Shown here: in pieces, positions 26,293 through 34,642 of the stretch | How the letters are laid out: each line of letters begins with the position of its first letter | How positions within the stretch are numbered: position 1 is the stretch's first letter | Assembly (NCBI GenBank): GCA_013289615.1 | Contig: JABCZO010000019.1 | Location: 1 to 64,000, forward strand | From: Gammaproteobacteria bacterium | GTDB taxonomy: Bacteria; Pseudomonadota; Gammaproteobacteria; Steroidobacterales; Steroidobacteraceae | Length of the DNA stretch: 64,000 nucleotides | Direction of reading: 5' to 3' | Program-made: the position numbers and the translations under genes | Notes under the pieces: model-generated | Databases searched by the model: none | Told to the model about the DNA's origin: nothing | What the model saw: only the letters and a program-made list of their open reading frames with translations

Positions 26293-26327
26293 CACCGGTT
26301 TCCCCATGAGTGGAAACGGTGGACAAC

Positions 26328-28295
26328 ATGCCAACTGGCCGCGAAACGCTGGGCTTCCAGGCCGAAGTCCGCGAACTGCTGAATCTGATGATCCATTCCC
26401 TGTACAGCCACAGGGAAATCTTCCTGCGCGAGCTGATCTCCAACGCATCCGATGCCAACGACAAGTTGCGCTTTCTCGCATTGTCAAATCCGGAACTGCT
26501 CGGCAAGGATAACGATCTGGCGATCTGGATCGACAGCGATCCCAAGGGCGCCACGCTGACGGTACGCGACCACGGCATCGGCATGAGCCGCGAAGAGGCG
26601 GTCACGCACCTGGGCACGATCGCCAAGTCCGGTACCGCCGAATTCTTCAAGCGTCTGACCGGCGACCAGCAGAAGGATGCGCAGCTCATAGGCCAGTTCG
26701 GCGTTGGATTCTATTCGACGTTCATCGTCGCTGATCGCGTCGAGGTGCTCACGCGCCGTGCCGATGTCGCGCCAGAGGAGGCCGTGCGCTGGGAGTCGAG
26801 CGCTGACGGGCAGTTCACGGTCGAGACCATCACGCGCGCCGAGCGCGGTACCAGCGTGGTGCTGCACCTGAAAGAGGAGGCGAAGGAATTCGTCGATCCG
26901 ATGCGGCTGCGTGCGCTGGTGCGCCGCTACTCCGATCACATCGCCTTCCCGGTGCGCATGCAGAAGCAGGCCGAGGCTTCGCTCGACTACGAGGACGTCA
27001 ACCAGGCGCAGGCGCTGTGGACGCGGCCGCGCAACGACATCAAGGACGAGGAGTACCGCGACCTGTACGGTCACATTGCTCATGACGGTGCCGAGCCACT
27101 GGCCTGGAGCCACAACCGGGTCGAGGGCAAGCGCGAATACACCAGCCTGCTGTACCTTCCGGCGCGTGCGCCATTCGATTTGTGGCAGCGTGAGGCGACG
27201 CGCGGCCTGAAGCTGTACGTGCGGCGGGTGTTCATCATGGATGACGCCGAGCAGTTCCTGCCGCTATATCTGCGCTTCGTCAAAGGCATCGTCGACTCGA
27301 GTGATCTGCCGCTGAACATTTCGCGTGAGCTGCTGCAGCAGGATCGCGAGGTCGAAGCGATGCGCGCCGCCCTGACCCGGCGTGCGCTGGAAATGCTGGC
27401 GCGGCTGGCCAAGGACGAACCAGACAAGTACGCGCAGTTCTGGCGCGAATTCGGTCGCGTGCTCAAGGAGGGCCTGAACGAGGATCCGGGCAATCGCGAG
27501 CGGCTGCTGCCGCTGCTGCGATTCGCCAGCACCGCCAGTGCCTCGAACGACGAGACGGTAAGCCTGGGCGACTACGTAGCGCGGCTGCGGCCAGGGCAGG
27601 AGCGCATTTATTACGTCGTCGCCGACAGCCACGCTACCGCGCGTGAGAGCCCGTACCTGGAACTGCTCAAGCAGAAGCAGGTCGAGGTGCTGCTGCTTGC
27701 CGATCGCATCGATGAATGGGTCATGGGCCAGGTGTCGGAATTCGAAGGCAAGCGCTTCAAGGATGCCTCACGCGGGGATCTGGAGCTCGGCGCTCTGGCC
27801 GACCAGGCCGAACGCGCGCGCATCGACGAGGAGCGCAAGGAGAACAAGGCGCTGCTCAAGCGCTTCAAGGACGCGCTCGGTGACCGGGTGATCGAGGTGC
27901 GGGTCAGCGAGCGGCTGCGTGACTCTCCGGCGGTCCTGGTGCACGGCGAAGGCGAGCTGTCGGCGCAGATGCGGCGGCTGCTGGCGGCCAACGGCCAGAC
28001 ACTGCCGCCGACCAAGGCGGCGCTGGAGCTCAACGTCATGCACCCGCTGGTGCTGCACATGGACACGCTCAAACAGGCCGACGAGTTCCAGGAGCTGGCG
28101 CTGCTGCTCTACGATCAGGCTACGATGACCGAGGAGGGCCAGGTCGCCAATCCGCCGGACTTCAGCCGTCGCCTGAACAACCTGCTGGTGCGGTTGGTAA
28201 CGGGCGCCAGCCCGCAGGCAGGTGCCACTGGTGCCACTGGCGCCACTGGCGCCACCGGCGCCACTGGTGCTGCGGGAACGGCGGGCGCGGTGTGA
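26328..28295 (+). CDS. htpG: HtpG, bacterial Hsp90 chaperone
   Basis: The 655-residue ATP-dependent chaperone has FLRELISNASDANDKLRF near 30-48, DHGIGMS, GTIAKSGT and GQFGVGFYS, the GHKL ATP-site motifs. The middle domain has SSDLPLNISRELLQQ and the C-terminal dimerisation domain is complete. After the normal end comes a collagen-like tail of Gly-Ala-Thr repeats (about 20 residues) coded by a 9-bp tandem repeat. GGTGG before ATG 26328 serves as ribosome site; GTG at 26310 is the alternative start. A sigma-32 promoter precedes it. Confidence 0.96.
   Translation: MPTGRETLGFQAEVRELLNLMIHSLYSHREIFLRELISNASDANDKLRFLALSNPELLGKDNDLAIWIDSDPKGATLTVRDHGIGMSREEAVTHLGTIAKSGTAEFFKRLTGDQQKDAQLIGQFGVGFYSTFIVADRVEVLTRRADVAPEEAVRWESSADGQFTVETITRAERGTSVVLHLKEEAKEFVDPMRLRALVRRYSDHIAFPVRMQKQAEASLDYEDVNQAQALWTRPRNDIKDEEYRDLYGHIAHDGAEPLAWSHNRVEGKREYTSLLYLPARAPFDLWQREATRGLKLYVRRVFIMDDAEQFLPLYLRFVKGIVDSSDLPLNISRELLQQDREVEAMRAALTRRALEMLARLAKDEPDKYAQFWREFGRVLKEGLNEDPGNRERLLPLLRFASTASASNDETVSLGDYVARLRPGQERIYYVVADSHATARESPYLELLKQKQVEVLLLADRIDEWVMGQVSEFEGKRFKDASRGDLELGALADQAERARIDEERKENKALLKRFKDALGDRVIEVRVSERLRDSPAVLVHGEGELSAQMRRLLAANGQTLPPTKAALELNVMHPLVLHMDTLKQADEFQELALLLYDQATMTEEGQVANPPDFSRRLNNLLVRLVTGASPQAGATGATGATGATGATGAAGTAGAV
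28221..28274. repeat. 9-bp tandem repeat encoding the Gly-Ala-Thr tail of HtpG
   Basis: Six consecutive 9-bp units of the type GGYGCCACY run from 28221 to 28274, the last one decayed. Each unit encodes Gly-Ala-Thr, so copy-number changes would lengthen or shorten the HtpG tail without a frameshift. Confidence 0.9.
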
Positions 28296-28399
28296 GGGGC
28301 TTGCAGCGCCAGGCGGCCGAAGCCGGATGCTGAAGACAGGTCGGCGCTCTTTGCGCTAACCTTCGAGATGAGGACGCTCACAATTCGAGGGCCGTAGCG

Positions 28400-28801
28400 A
28401 TGAGCACTGAACCGCCTGACGATGCGCAGCTGCGCGAGCGACTGACGCCGCTGCAGTATCAAGTGACCCAGAAGAAGGGCACGGAGCCGGCCTTCACCGG
28501 CAAGTACGCCTACAACAAGGACACCGGTGTCTATAGCTGCGTGTGTTGCGGCCAGGAGCTGTTCAGCTCCGACACCAAGTACGACTCGGGCTCCGGCTGG
28601 CCCAGTTTCTGGCTGCCGCTCGCGGCCGATCGGGTGCGTACCCATGTGGACAGCTCGCATGGCATGAGGCGCACCGAAGTGACCTGTGCGGGCTGCGACG
28701 CCCACCTGGGCCACGTGTTTGACGATGGACCGAATCCTTCCGGACTGCGCTACTGCATCAACTCGGCGGCCCTAGGGTTTTCAGGCGCCCCGAAGTCTTG
28801 A
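28400..28801 (+). CDS. msrB: MsrB, peptide-methionine (R)-S-oxide reductase
   Basis: The 133-residue protein repairs oxidised methionine (R-sulfoxide form). [10 protein letters not shown] and [13 protein letters not shown] give the two CxxC zinc pairs; SGWPSFW and the catalytic cysteine in RYCINSAAL are present. Only the resolving-cysteine position is not obvious. The stop overlaps the TTG start of the next gene. It follows htpG by 104 bases, a gap in which I see no clear promoter or terminator. Confidence 0.95.
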   Translation: MSTEPPDDAQLRERLTPLQYQVTQKKGTEPAFTGKYAYNKDTGVYSCVCCGQELFSSDTKYDSGSGWPSFWLPLAADRVRTHVDSSHGMRRTEVTCAGCDAHLGHVFDDGPNPSGLRYCINSAALGFSGAPKS

Positions 28802-29442
28802 GCTTTCGGCCGCCGCGCGCCGAGCAGCTGCTGATCGAAGGCCCGGCGGGCACGCTCGAGGCGCTGCTGGAGGACCCGCTGTCGCCGTCGGGGCCCCCAG
28901 CCGGCTTCGCCGTGCTCTGCCATCCGCATCCGCTGCATGGCGGTACCATGCACAACAAGGTCGTCCATACCGTGGCGCGAGCGTGCCAGGAGCGCGCCAT
29001 GCCAACGTTGCGCTTCAATTATCGCGGGGTGGGCAACAGTACCGGAAGCTACGACGATGGGCGGGGCGAAACCCTGGATGCGCTGGCGGTCGTGGCCGCA
29101 GGCAGGGCACGCTGGCCTGGCGCGCCGCTCACGCTCGCCGGATTCTCCTTCGGCGGCATGATCAGCCTGCTGGCCGCGGCAGCGGCGGCACCGGCACGGC
29201 TGATCAGCATTGCGCCGGCGGTGGCGCGCGCCGAGTTCGCGTCGATGGCACGGCCGGACTGTCCCTGGCTGATCGTGCAGGGCGGGGCCGACGAGATCGT
29301 TGAATGTGCCGAGGTGCGGGCGTTCGCGGCACGCTTCCAGCCAGCGCCGCAGCTGGTGGTGCTGCCGGGGGCAGGACATTTCTTTCACGGCCGCCTGCCC
29401 GAGTTGCGCGACGCCGCATTCGCGTTTCTGGCGCCGGCCTGA
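28798..29442 (+). CDS. Alpha/beta-hydrolase fold protein (COG2945-like)
   Basis: The 214-residue soluble hydrolase has [20 protein letters not shown] near the N-terminus and [19 protein letters not shown], both typical of the COG2945 alpha/beta hydrolases. The nucleophile elbow is GFSFGG, the acid is probably in QGGADEIV and the histidine in [10 protein letters not shown]. The substrate is unknown. The start is TTG at 28798, overlapping the msrB stop, so translation is probably coupled. A bidirectional terminator follows 28 bases after the stop. Confidence 0.82.
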   Translation: MSFRPPRAEQLLIEGPAGTLEALLEDPLSPSGPPAGFAVLCHPHPLHGGTMHNKVVHTVARACQERAMPTLRFNYRGVGNSTGSYDDGRGETLDALAVVAAGRARWPGAPLTLAGFSFGGMISLLAAAAAAPARLISIAPAVARAEFASMARPDCPWLIVQGGADEIVECAEVRAFAARFQPAPQLVVLPGAGHFFHGRLPELRDAAFAFLAPA

Positions 29443-29470
29443 AGGCGCCGCCAGCCGGCGCTAATCAAAT

Positions 29471-29510
29471 GAAGAAGCCCGGTAAAGCTGAGCCTTACCG
29501 GGCTTTCTTA
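29471..29510. terminator. Bidirectional intrinsic terminator between the hydrolase and HU genes
   Basis: AAGCCCGGTAA (29475-29485) pairs with TTACCGGGCTT (29495-29505) over a nine-base loop. It is flanked by GAAG on the left and TTTCTTA on the right, so it gives a T-run in both directions. This canonical terminator contrasts with the long palindromes elsewhere in the window. Confidence 0.85.
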
Positions 29511-29548
29511 AAGCCGTTCGCCCAGAGCAATGCGAACCGAACCGTCGA

Positions 29549-29860
29549 TCAGTTCACCATCGACTTCAGGTTCTTCAATGGCAGCGCACGCACCTTCTTG
29601 CTGGCCGGCTTTGCCTTGAACGTCATCTTCTCGCCGGTGAAGGGGTTGATGCCATCGCGAGCCTTGGTCGCGGGACGCTTCACCACCTTCAGCTTGAGCA
29701 GACCGGGAAGTGTGAACAGGCCGTTGCCGCGCAGGCTCTTCTTGATGATGCCGTTGAGTGATTCGAACACTTCACTCACCTGCTTGCGGGAAAGTTCCGA
29801 GTCCTTGGAAATCTGGGCCAGAATTTCCGACTTGGTCGGTGCCCCACCTTTTTTTGCCAT
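29549..29860 (-). CDS. HU/IHF-family DNA-binding protein
   Basis: The 103-residue basic protein is a nucleoid-associated HU-type protein. Helices at about 10-45 (SEILAQISKDSELSRKQVSE) are followed by the beta saddle GNGLFTLPGLLKLKVV and the DNA arm around INPFTGEKMTF, whose NPxTGE motif is the HU signature. An AGGAG site precedes the start at 29860; the longer frame upstream has no support. It is a divergent HU rather than IHF-alpha/beta, with a Lys-rich N-terminus similar to Xanthomonadales relatives. Confidence 0.88.
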   Translation of the reverse strand: MAKKGGAPTKSEILAQISKDSELSRKQVSEVFESLNGIIKKSLRGNGLFTLPGLLKLKVVKRPATKARDGINPFTGEKMTFKAKPASKKVRALPLKNLKSMVN

Positions 29861-30098
29861 TGGCGAATCTCCTGGAGTGTATGCAGAGGTCAGTCTCGAT
29901 CGAAGCGAAACATCAAAAGCTGTATGAAACGGCGCGCAACATAGCACACCGCTGCCCCGGCGCAAATCTTTTTTCGGTAACACACACTGCGCAAATGCCT
30001 TTTTTTATAGGCCCGCGCACATCGCGTTCGGAATTGTGTTCAGAAATGGCACAGCCGATGGTGTGCCACGCAGTGACGCTGCGTCGCAACTGTGTGCG
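29861..30098. other. Gap between HU gene and yggT
   Basis: This 238-base AT-richer gap holds the leader and probably the minus-strand promoter of the HU gene, plus the end of the yggT unit. T-runs near 29969-29974 and 30000-30005 occur, but no clear paired stem accompanies them. No gene is seen. Confidence 0.45.
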
Positions 30099-30626
30099 TC
30101 AAGGCAGCAGAATCAATAGCATTTGAATCACGATGTAGGCCCACAGTGCGGACAAATCGATTCCACCCAGCGGCGGAATGATGCGTCGGAACTGGCGCAG
30201 CACCGGCTCGCACAGCGACACCAGCAATCCCTGTGCTGGCGAGTAGGTTCCCGGGGCGATCAGCGACAGCAGCGCGTAGGTCAGGATTGCGACGAGGTAG
30301 GTCCATAGCGTCGTGCCCAGGATTTCGAACAGCGCGAGTCGCACCCAGATCAGCGCCGGCGGAGGGCCCAGACCGCCGAGCAGCGGCCGTACCGATACCT
30401 GCAGCAGTGCGAACACCGCCAGCGCGACGCACGAGGCGGTGTCGAGCCGGCCGATCGCCGGCAGCAAGCGGCGCAGCGGCACGATGATCGGATTGGTCAG
30501 GTGGACGATCGAGCGGGCCAGCGGGTTGCGAAAGTCGGCGCGCGACCACTGCAGCAGCAGCCGCAGCAGCACCGCGATCATGCACAGCGACAGCAGGGTC
30601 TTGAACAGGTAGATCAATGCGGCCAT
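30099..30626 (-). CDS. yggT: YggT family integral membrane protein
   Basis: The 175-residue protein has two YggT repeats, each a pair of membrane helices (about 1-30 and 60-80, then 95-125 and 150-172). A conserved basic and proline element follows the first helix of each (NPLARSIVHLTNPIIVPLRR and CEPVLRQFRRIIPPLGGID). A role in osmotic or envelope maintenance has been proposed; the mechanism is unknown. It ends the yggS-proC-yggT unit, which matches the gene order next to pilT in Pseudomonas. Confidence 0.87.
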   Translation of the reverse strand: MAALIYLFKTLLSLCMIAVLLRLLLQWSRADFRNPLARSIVHLTNPIIVPLRRLLPAIGRLDTASCVALAVFALLQVSVRPLLGGLGPPPALIWVRLALFEILGTTLWTYLVAILTYALLSLIAPGTYSPAQGLLVSLCEPVLRQFRRIIPPLGGIDLSALWAYIVIQMLLILLP

Positions 30627-30648
30627 CAATGGACTCTCAGCGGTGGTG

Positions 30649-31539
30649 TCATGCGCCCTCGGTGGGCTGCGCGCCGGTGCCCAGCCCGCTGGCGGGCTGG
30701 GCACCGCTCAGCATATCGGCCAGCTGGACACTGCGCTCGCTCGCCGCCTGCAGCGCCCGCGCGATCAGGGCGTCGAATCCGCCCTGCTGCAGCACCCGTA
30801 GTGCCGCTTCAGTCGTGCCACCCCTGGAGGTCACGGCGGCGCGCTGTTCGGCCAGCGGCGTGCCCTGACGCGCCAGCAGGCCGGCGCCGTGCAGCGTGTC
30901 GCAGGCCAGCAGCGTGGCGGTGGCCGGTTCCAGCCCCAGTGCTTCCGCGGCTTTCGCCATTTGTTCGGCGAGCAGGAAAAAGTAGGCCGGACCGCTGCCG
31001 GACAGCGCGGTGACGATGTCGAGTTCGGCTTCGGCGCGTAGCCAGACGGCGCGGCCGGCGGCAGCGCCGACCAGTTCGGCGAGCGCTCGTTGCGCTGCGG
31101 TCACGGATGGCGGCGCAAACAGACCGGTGACGCCGGCGCCGAGCAACGCCGGCCGATTGGGCATCGCGCGTACCACGGCGATGCCGGGCGGAGCGGCGCG
31201 CGCCAGGTCTGCGATCCGCAGGCCCGCGGCGATCGACAGTATCACCGGCTTGCGCTCGAGCAGGCTCGAGTGCAGTGCCCGCAGCGCGTCGCCGGCGTCC
31301 TGCGGCTTGACGGCCAGGACCACCAGGCCGGCATCACCGACCGCCTCGGCGTTATCGGCGCTGGCGTGGACGCCGCATTCGCCCTGCAGCGCCGCCCGGG
31401 CATCGGCCGATGGCTCGCCGACACCGATCTGGTGCGGCGCCAGGCCACGGCGCAGCAGGCCGGCGATCAGGGCGCGAGCCATGCTGCCGCCTCCGATGAA
31501 CGCGATTCTTGGGGATTCCGCGGGTTGCATCGAGCGCAT
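30649..31539 (-). CDS. proC: ProC, pyrroline-5-carboxylate reductase
   Basis: The 296-residue enzyme makes the last step of proline synthesis. IAFIGGGSMARALIAGLL is the NADPH site, VRAMPNRPALLGAGVTGL the middle motif. GSGPAYFFLLAEQM and the TSRGGTTEAAL loop identify the P5C site. A short Gly/Ala-rich tail extends past the usual end. Two in-frame ATGs, 31539 and 31530, are possible. It lies between yggS and yggT. Confidence 0.94.
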   Translation of the reverse strand: MRSMQPAESPRIAFIGGGSMARALIAGLLRRGLAPHQIGVGEPSADARAALQGECGVHASADNAEAVGDAGLVVLAVKPQDAGDALRALHSSLLERKPVILSIAAGLRIADLARAAPPGIAVVRAMPNRPALLGAGVTGLFAPPSVTAAQRALAELVGAAAGRAVWLRAEAELDIVTALSGSGPAYFFLLAEQMAKAAEALGLEPATATLLACDTLHGAGLLARQGTPLAEQRAAVTSRGGTTEAALRVLQQGGFDALIARALQAASERSVQLADMLSGAQPASGLGTGAQPTEGA

Positions 31540-31586
31540 TCTATCCAAGCGCCGCGGTGGAGCCCGCCTGATTATCGCGCCGCGGC

Positions 31587-32315
31587 TCAGGGGTCCTGAT
31601 CGCTCGGTCGCGGACCGAAGATCGCCGTACCGACCCGAATCAGCGTCGCGCCCTGCTGTATGGCCTCGCGATAGTCGGAACTCATGCCCATGGACAGCGA
31701 GTCGAGTGCGCCGCCCCGGGCGTTGATCTGCTGCAGCAGCAGCGCCAGGGCATGGAAGGCGTGACGATTGTCCTGGGCGCTCTGGCCTGCCGGCAGGATG
31801 CACATCAGCCCGCGCAGCGTGAGCCGCGGCAGGGCACCCACCGAGCGCGCCAGCTCCGACGCCGATGCCGGCTCGACGCCGGCTTTGCCGCGCTCCCCGG
31901 CGATGTTCACCTGGATGCACAGCTGCAGCGGCGGTGCATAGTGCGGGCGCTGTGCCGACAGCCGTTCGGCTACCTTAAGCCGATCGACACCGTGCACCCA
32001 GTCGAAGCTTTTGGCGATCGCAGCGCTCTTATTGGCCTGAATGCGGCCGATAAAGTGCCAGCTGAGAGCCAGCTCGCGCAGCGCGTCAATTTTCGGCAGC
32101 GCTTCCTGCAGGTAGCTCTCGCCGAAGTTGGTCACGCCGCGGGCAGCCGCCGCACGCACCCGCTCGGCGCCATGCCCTTTACTGACCGCCACCAGTGTGA
32201 TCGAGTCCACAGTCCGGTGCGCGCTCGCCGCCGCCGCGGCGATCTCGGCGCGCAGCGCCTGTAAATTCGTCGCGATAAGCTCGTCGACTGGCGAAATTTG
32301 CGGACCGATTAACAT
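31587..32315 (-). CDS. yggS: YggS/PROSC family PLP-homeostasis protein
   Basis: The 242-residue PLP-binding protein has the lysine in LVAVSKGHG near residue 46, NFGESYLQEALPK, WHFIGRIQANKSAAI and SMGMSSDYREAIQQGATLIRVG, broken as usual by turns. It is a TIM-barrel protein without catalysis that buffers PLP and affects amino-acid pools. It is divergent from pilT with 73 bases between the starts. A minus-strand proC follows it at 47 bases. Confidence 0.93.
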   Translation of the reverse strand: MLIGPQISPVDELIATNLQALRAEIAAAAASAHRTVDSITLVAVSKGHGAERVRAAAARGVTNFGESYLQEALPKIDALRELALSWHFIGRIQANKSAAIAKSFDWVHGVDRLKVAERLSAQRPHYAPPLQLCIQVNIAGERGKAGVEPASASELARSVGALPRLTLRGLMCILPAGQSAQDNRHAFHALALLLQQINARGGALDSLSMGMSSDYREAIQQGATLIRVGTAIFGPRPSDQDP

Positions 32316-32337
32316 ATTGGTGGTCGAGTACCTCCGC

Positions 32338-32343
32338 TATACT
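32338..32343 (+). promoter_or_regulatory. Possible -10 box for pilT
   Basis: TATACT lies 46 bases before the pilT start in the short gap with yggS. Candidate -35 sequences (TTGGTG at 15 bases) are poor, so this is tentative. Confidence 0.35.
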
Positions 32344-32388
32344 GGATCGGCTTACCGCTGTCACCAGCGGGAGGGAGCGAGAATACGA

Positions 32389-33429
32389 ATGGCTGTCGAC
32401 ATTGCGCAATTGCTGGCGTTCGCCGTAAAGAATAACGCTTCCGATCTTCACCTGTCGGCCGGTGTGCCGCCGATGATCCGGGTCGACGGCGACATCAAGC
32501 GCATCAACATGCCGGCACTTACCCACAAGGAAGTGCACGCCATGGTGTATGACATCATGAACGACAAGCAGCGCAAGGCGTACGAGGAGTTCTTCGAAAC
32601 CGATTTCTCGTTCGAGATACCGAAGCTGGCGCGCTTCCGGGTCAACGCCTTCAACCAGAACCGCGGCGCCGGCGCCGTGTTCCGCAATATCCCGTCGGCC
32701 ATTTTGAGCCTGGATGAGCTGGCCGCGCCGAAGATTTTCCGCGATCTGTGCATGCTGCCGCGCGGCCTGGTACTGGTCACCGGCCCGACCGGGTCGGGCA
32801 AGTCGACAACGCTCGCCGGCATGGTGGATTACTGCAACGACAATCGTCCCGATCACATCATCACGATCGAGGACCCGATCGAATTCGTGCATGAGTCCAA
32901 GCGCTGCCTGATCAACCAGCGCGAAGTCAAGCGCGACACCCTCGGATTCAGTGAAGCGCTGCGTTCGGCGCTGCGCGAGGACCCGGATATCGTGCTGGTC
33001 GGCGAAATGCGCGACCTGGAGACCATCCGGCTGGCGCTGACCGCCGCCGAGACCGGCCACCTGGTGTTCGGCACGCTGCACACCAGCTCGGCCGCCAAGA
33101 CCATCGATCGCGTGGTCGACGTGTTCCCGGGCGAGGAGAAGGACATGGTGCGCTCGATGCTGTCAGAGTCGCTGCGGGCGGTGATCTCGCAGACGCTGCT
33201 CAAGCGTACCGGCGGCGGCCGCGTGGCCGCGCATGAGATCATGATCGGCACCCCGGCCATCCGTAACCTGATCCGGGAAGGCAAGATCGCCCAGATGTAT
33301 TCTTCGATACAGACCGGCCAGTCGGCCGGGATGCAGACGCTCGACCAGTGCCTGACGGAACTGGTGGCGAAGGGCGTGGTGAACAAGGAAGAGGCGCGCT
33401 ACAAGGCTTCCAACAAGGACGCGATGTAA
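32389..33429 (+). CDS. pilT: PilT, type IV pilus retraction ATPase
   Basis: The 346-residue hexameric ATPase has DIAQLLAFAVKNNASDLHLS at the N-terminal PAS-like domain and the Walker A GPTGSGKST with lysine near 138. The Asp box (DPDIVLVGEMRDLE), the His box region (ETGHLVFGTLHTSSAAKTID) and the PilT-specific AIRNLIREGK near 288 are all present. It depolymerises pili and powers twitching. A strong GGGAGGGAG site precedes ATG 32389. It is the first of three tandem PilT-family genes. Confidence 0.97.
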   Translation: MAVDIAQLLAFAVKNNASDLHLSAGVPPMIRVDGDIKRINMPALTHKEVHAMVYDIMNDKQRKAYEEFFETDFSFEIPKLARFRVNAFNQNRGAGAVFRNIPSAILSLDELAAPKIFRDLCMLPRGLVLVTGPTGSGKSTTLAGMVDYCNDNRPDHIITIEDPIEFVHESKRCLINQREVKRDTLGFSEALRSALREDPDIVLVGEMRDLETIRLALTAAETGHLVFGTLHTSSAAKTIDRVVDVFPGEEKDMVRSMLSESLRAVISQTLLKRTGGGRVAAHEIMIGTPAIRNLIREGKIAQMYSSIQTGQSAGMQTLDQCLTELVAKGVVNKEEARYKASNKDAM

Positions 33430-33480
33430 TAGCGCCGCCGGGCCGAGCTATCGGCGTCAGCGCGCATTAACGAGACTGCC

Positions 33481-34635
33481 ATGGATCGCGACCAAGCCAT
33501 CAAACTGATGCAGGAACTGCTCAAGCGAGTAGTCGAGAAGATCGCTTCCGACCTTTTCATCACCGCCAATTTCCCGCCGGCGATCAAGATCGACGGCGAG
33601 ATCCGGCCGCAGATGGAGCGTGCCCTGACCGCCGAGCAGTCGGGCATGCTGGTGCGGGCGATCATGAACGACCGCCAGACCAAGGAATTTGACGCCACCA
33701 AGGAGTGCAATTTCGCGATTGCTCCGCCCGGCATCGGCCGCTTTCGCGTCAGCGCGTTCGTCCAGCAGGGCCACGTCGGCTGCGTCATCCGGTTGATCAA
33801 TGCCAAGATTCCAACCTTCGAGGAACTCGACTTGCCCTCGATCCTCAAGGAAGTGGTACTGTCGAAGCGCGGTCTGGTACTGGTGGTCGGCGGTACCGGC
33901 TCGGGAAAATCGACCACGCTGGCATCGATGCTTGGCTACCGCAACGACAAGACCCGCGGCCATATCGTCACCATCGAGGATCCGGTCGAGTACGTGCACC
34001 AGCACAAGGGCTGCGTGATCACGCACCGCGAAGTCGGGGTCGATACCGAATCCTGGCACGCGGCGCTCAAGAACACCCTGCGCCAGGCGCCGGACGTCAT
34101 CCTGATCGGCGAGATCCGCGACCGCGAAACCATGGAGTATGGTATTCAGTTCGCCGAGACTGGCCACCTGGTGCTGGCAACACTGCACGCCAACAGCTCG
34201 AACCAGGCGCTCGACCGCATCATCAACTTCTTCCCCGAGGAGCGCCGCGAGCAGCTGCTGATGGACATGTCGCTCAACATCCGGGCGCTGATATCGCAGC
34301 GCCTGATTCCGCGCGAAGCCGGCACCGGCCGCATCGCCGCGATGGAAATCATGCTGAACTCGCCCCTGATCCAGGACCTGATCTTCCGTGGCGAGGTCGC
34401 CAAGATCAAGGAAGTCATGTCGCGCTCGAACCGCATCGGCATGAAGACTTTCGACCAGGCGCTGTTCGAGATGTACGAACAGGGCTACATCTCCTACGAA
34501 GATGCGCTGCGCAATTCGGATTCGAAGAACGAATTGCGGCTGCGCGTGAAGCTCGAGAGCAAGCGCGAGAACAAGCCGGTCGAGGCCGACGGCGACCTGA
34601 GCATCGCCGAAGAAGTCGAAGGCAAGAATTTCTAG
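33481..34635 (+). CDS. pilU: PilU, PilT-like accessory retraction ATPase
   Basis: The 384-residue protein aligns with Pseudomonas PilU: VVEKIASDLFITANFPPAIK, GIGRFRVSAFVQQGHVG, the Walker A GGTGSGKST with lysine near 143, APDVILIGEIRDRETM and YEDALRNSDSKNELRLRVKL at the end. A 30-residue charged tail extends it. PilU boosts PilT-driven retraction and works in the same machine. It lies 51 bases after pilT and 7 before the third ATPase. Confidence 0.94.
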   Translation: MDRDQAIKLMQELLKRVVEKIASDLFITANFPPAIKIDGEIRPQMERALTAEQSGMLVRAIMNDRQTKEFDATKECNFAIAPPGIGRFRVSAFVQQGHVGCVIRLINAKIPTFEELDLPSILKEVVLSKRGLVLVVGGTGSGKSTTLASMLGYRNDKTRGHIVTIEDPVEYVHQHKGCVITHREVGVDTESWHAALKNTLRQAPDVILIGEIRDRETMEYGIQFAETGHLVLATLHANSSNQALDRIINFFPEERREQLLMDMSLNIRALISQRLIPREAGTGRIAAMEIMLNSPLIQDLIFRGEVAKIKEVMSRSNRIGMKTFDQALFEMYEQGYISYEDALRNSDSKNELRLRVKLESKRENKPVEADGDLSIAEEVEGKNF

Positions 34636-34642
34636 GTCCCGT

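Larger units (their letters stand above)
25977..26327. other. Intergenic region between parA-like gene and htpG
   Basis: This 351-base gap holds a doubtful 38-codon reading frame (26152-26268) and the htpG heat-shock promoter. The remainder is the upstream region of the divergent ParA gene, with AT-rich sequence near 26000-26020 that may contain its promoter. Confidence 0.5.
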
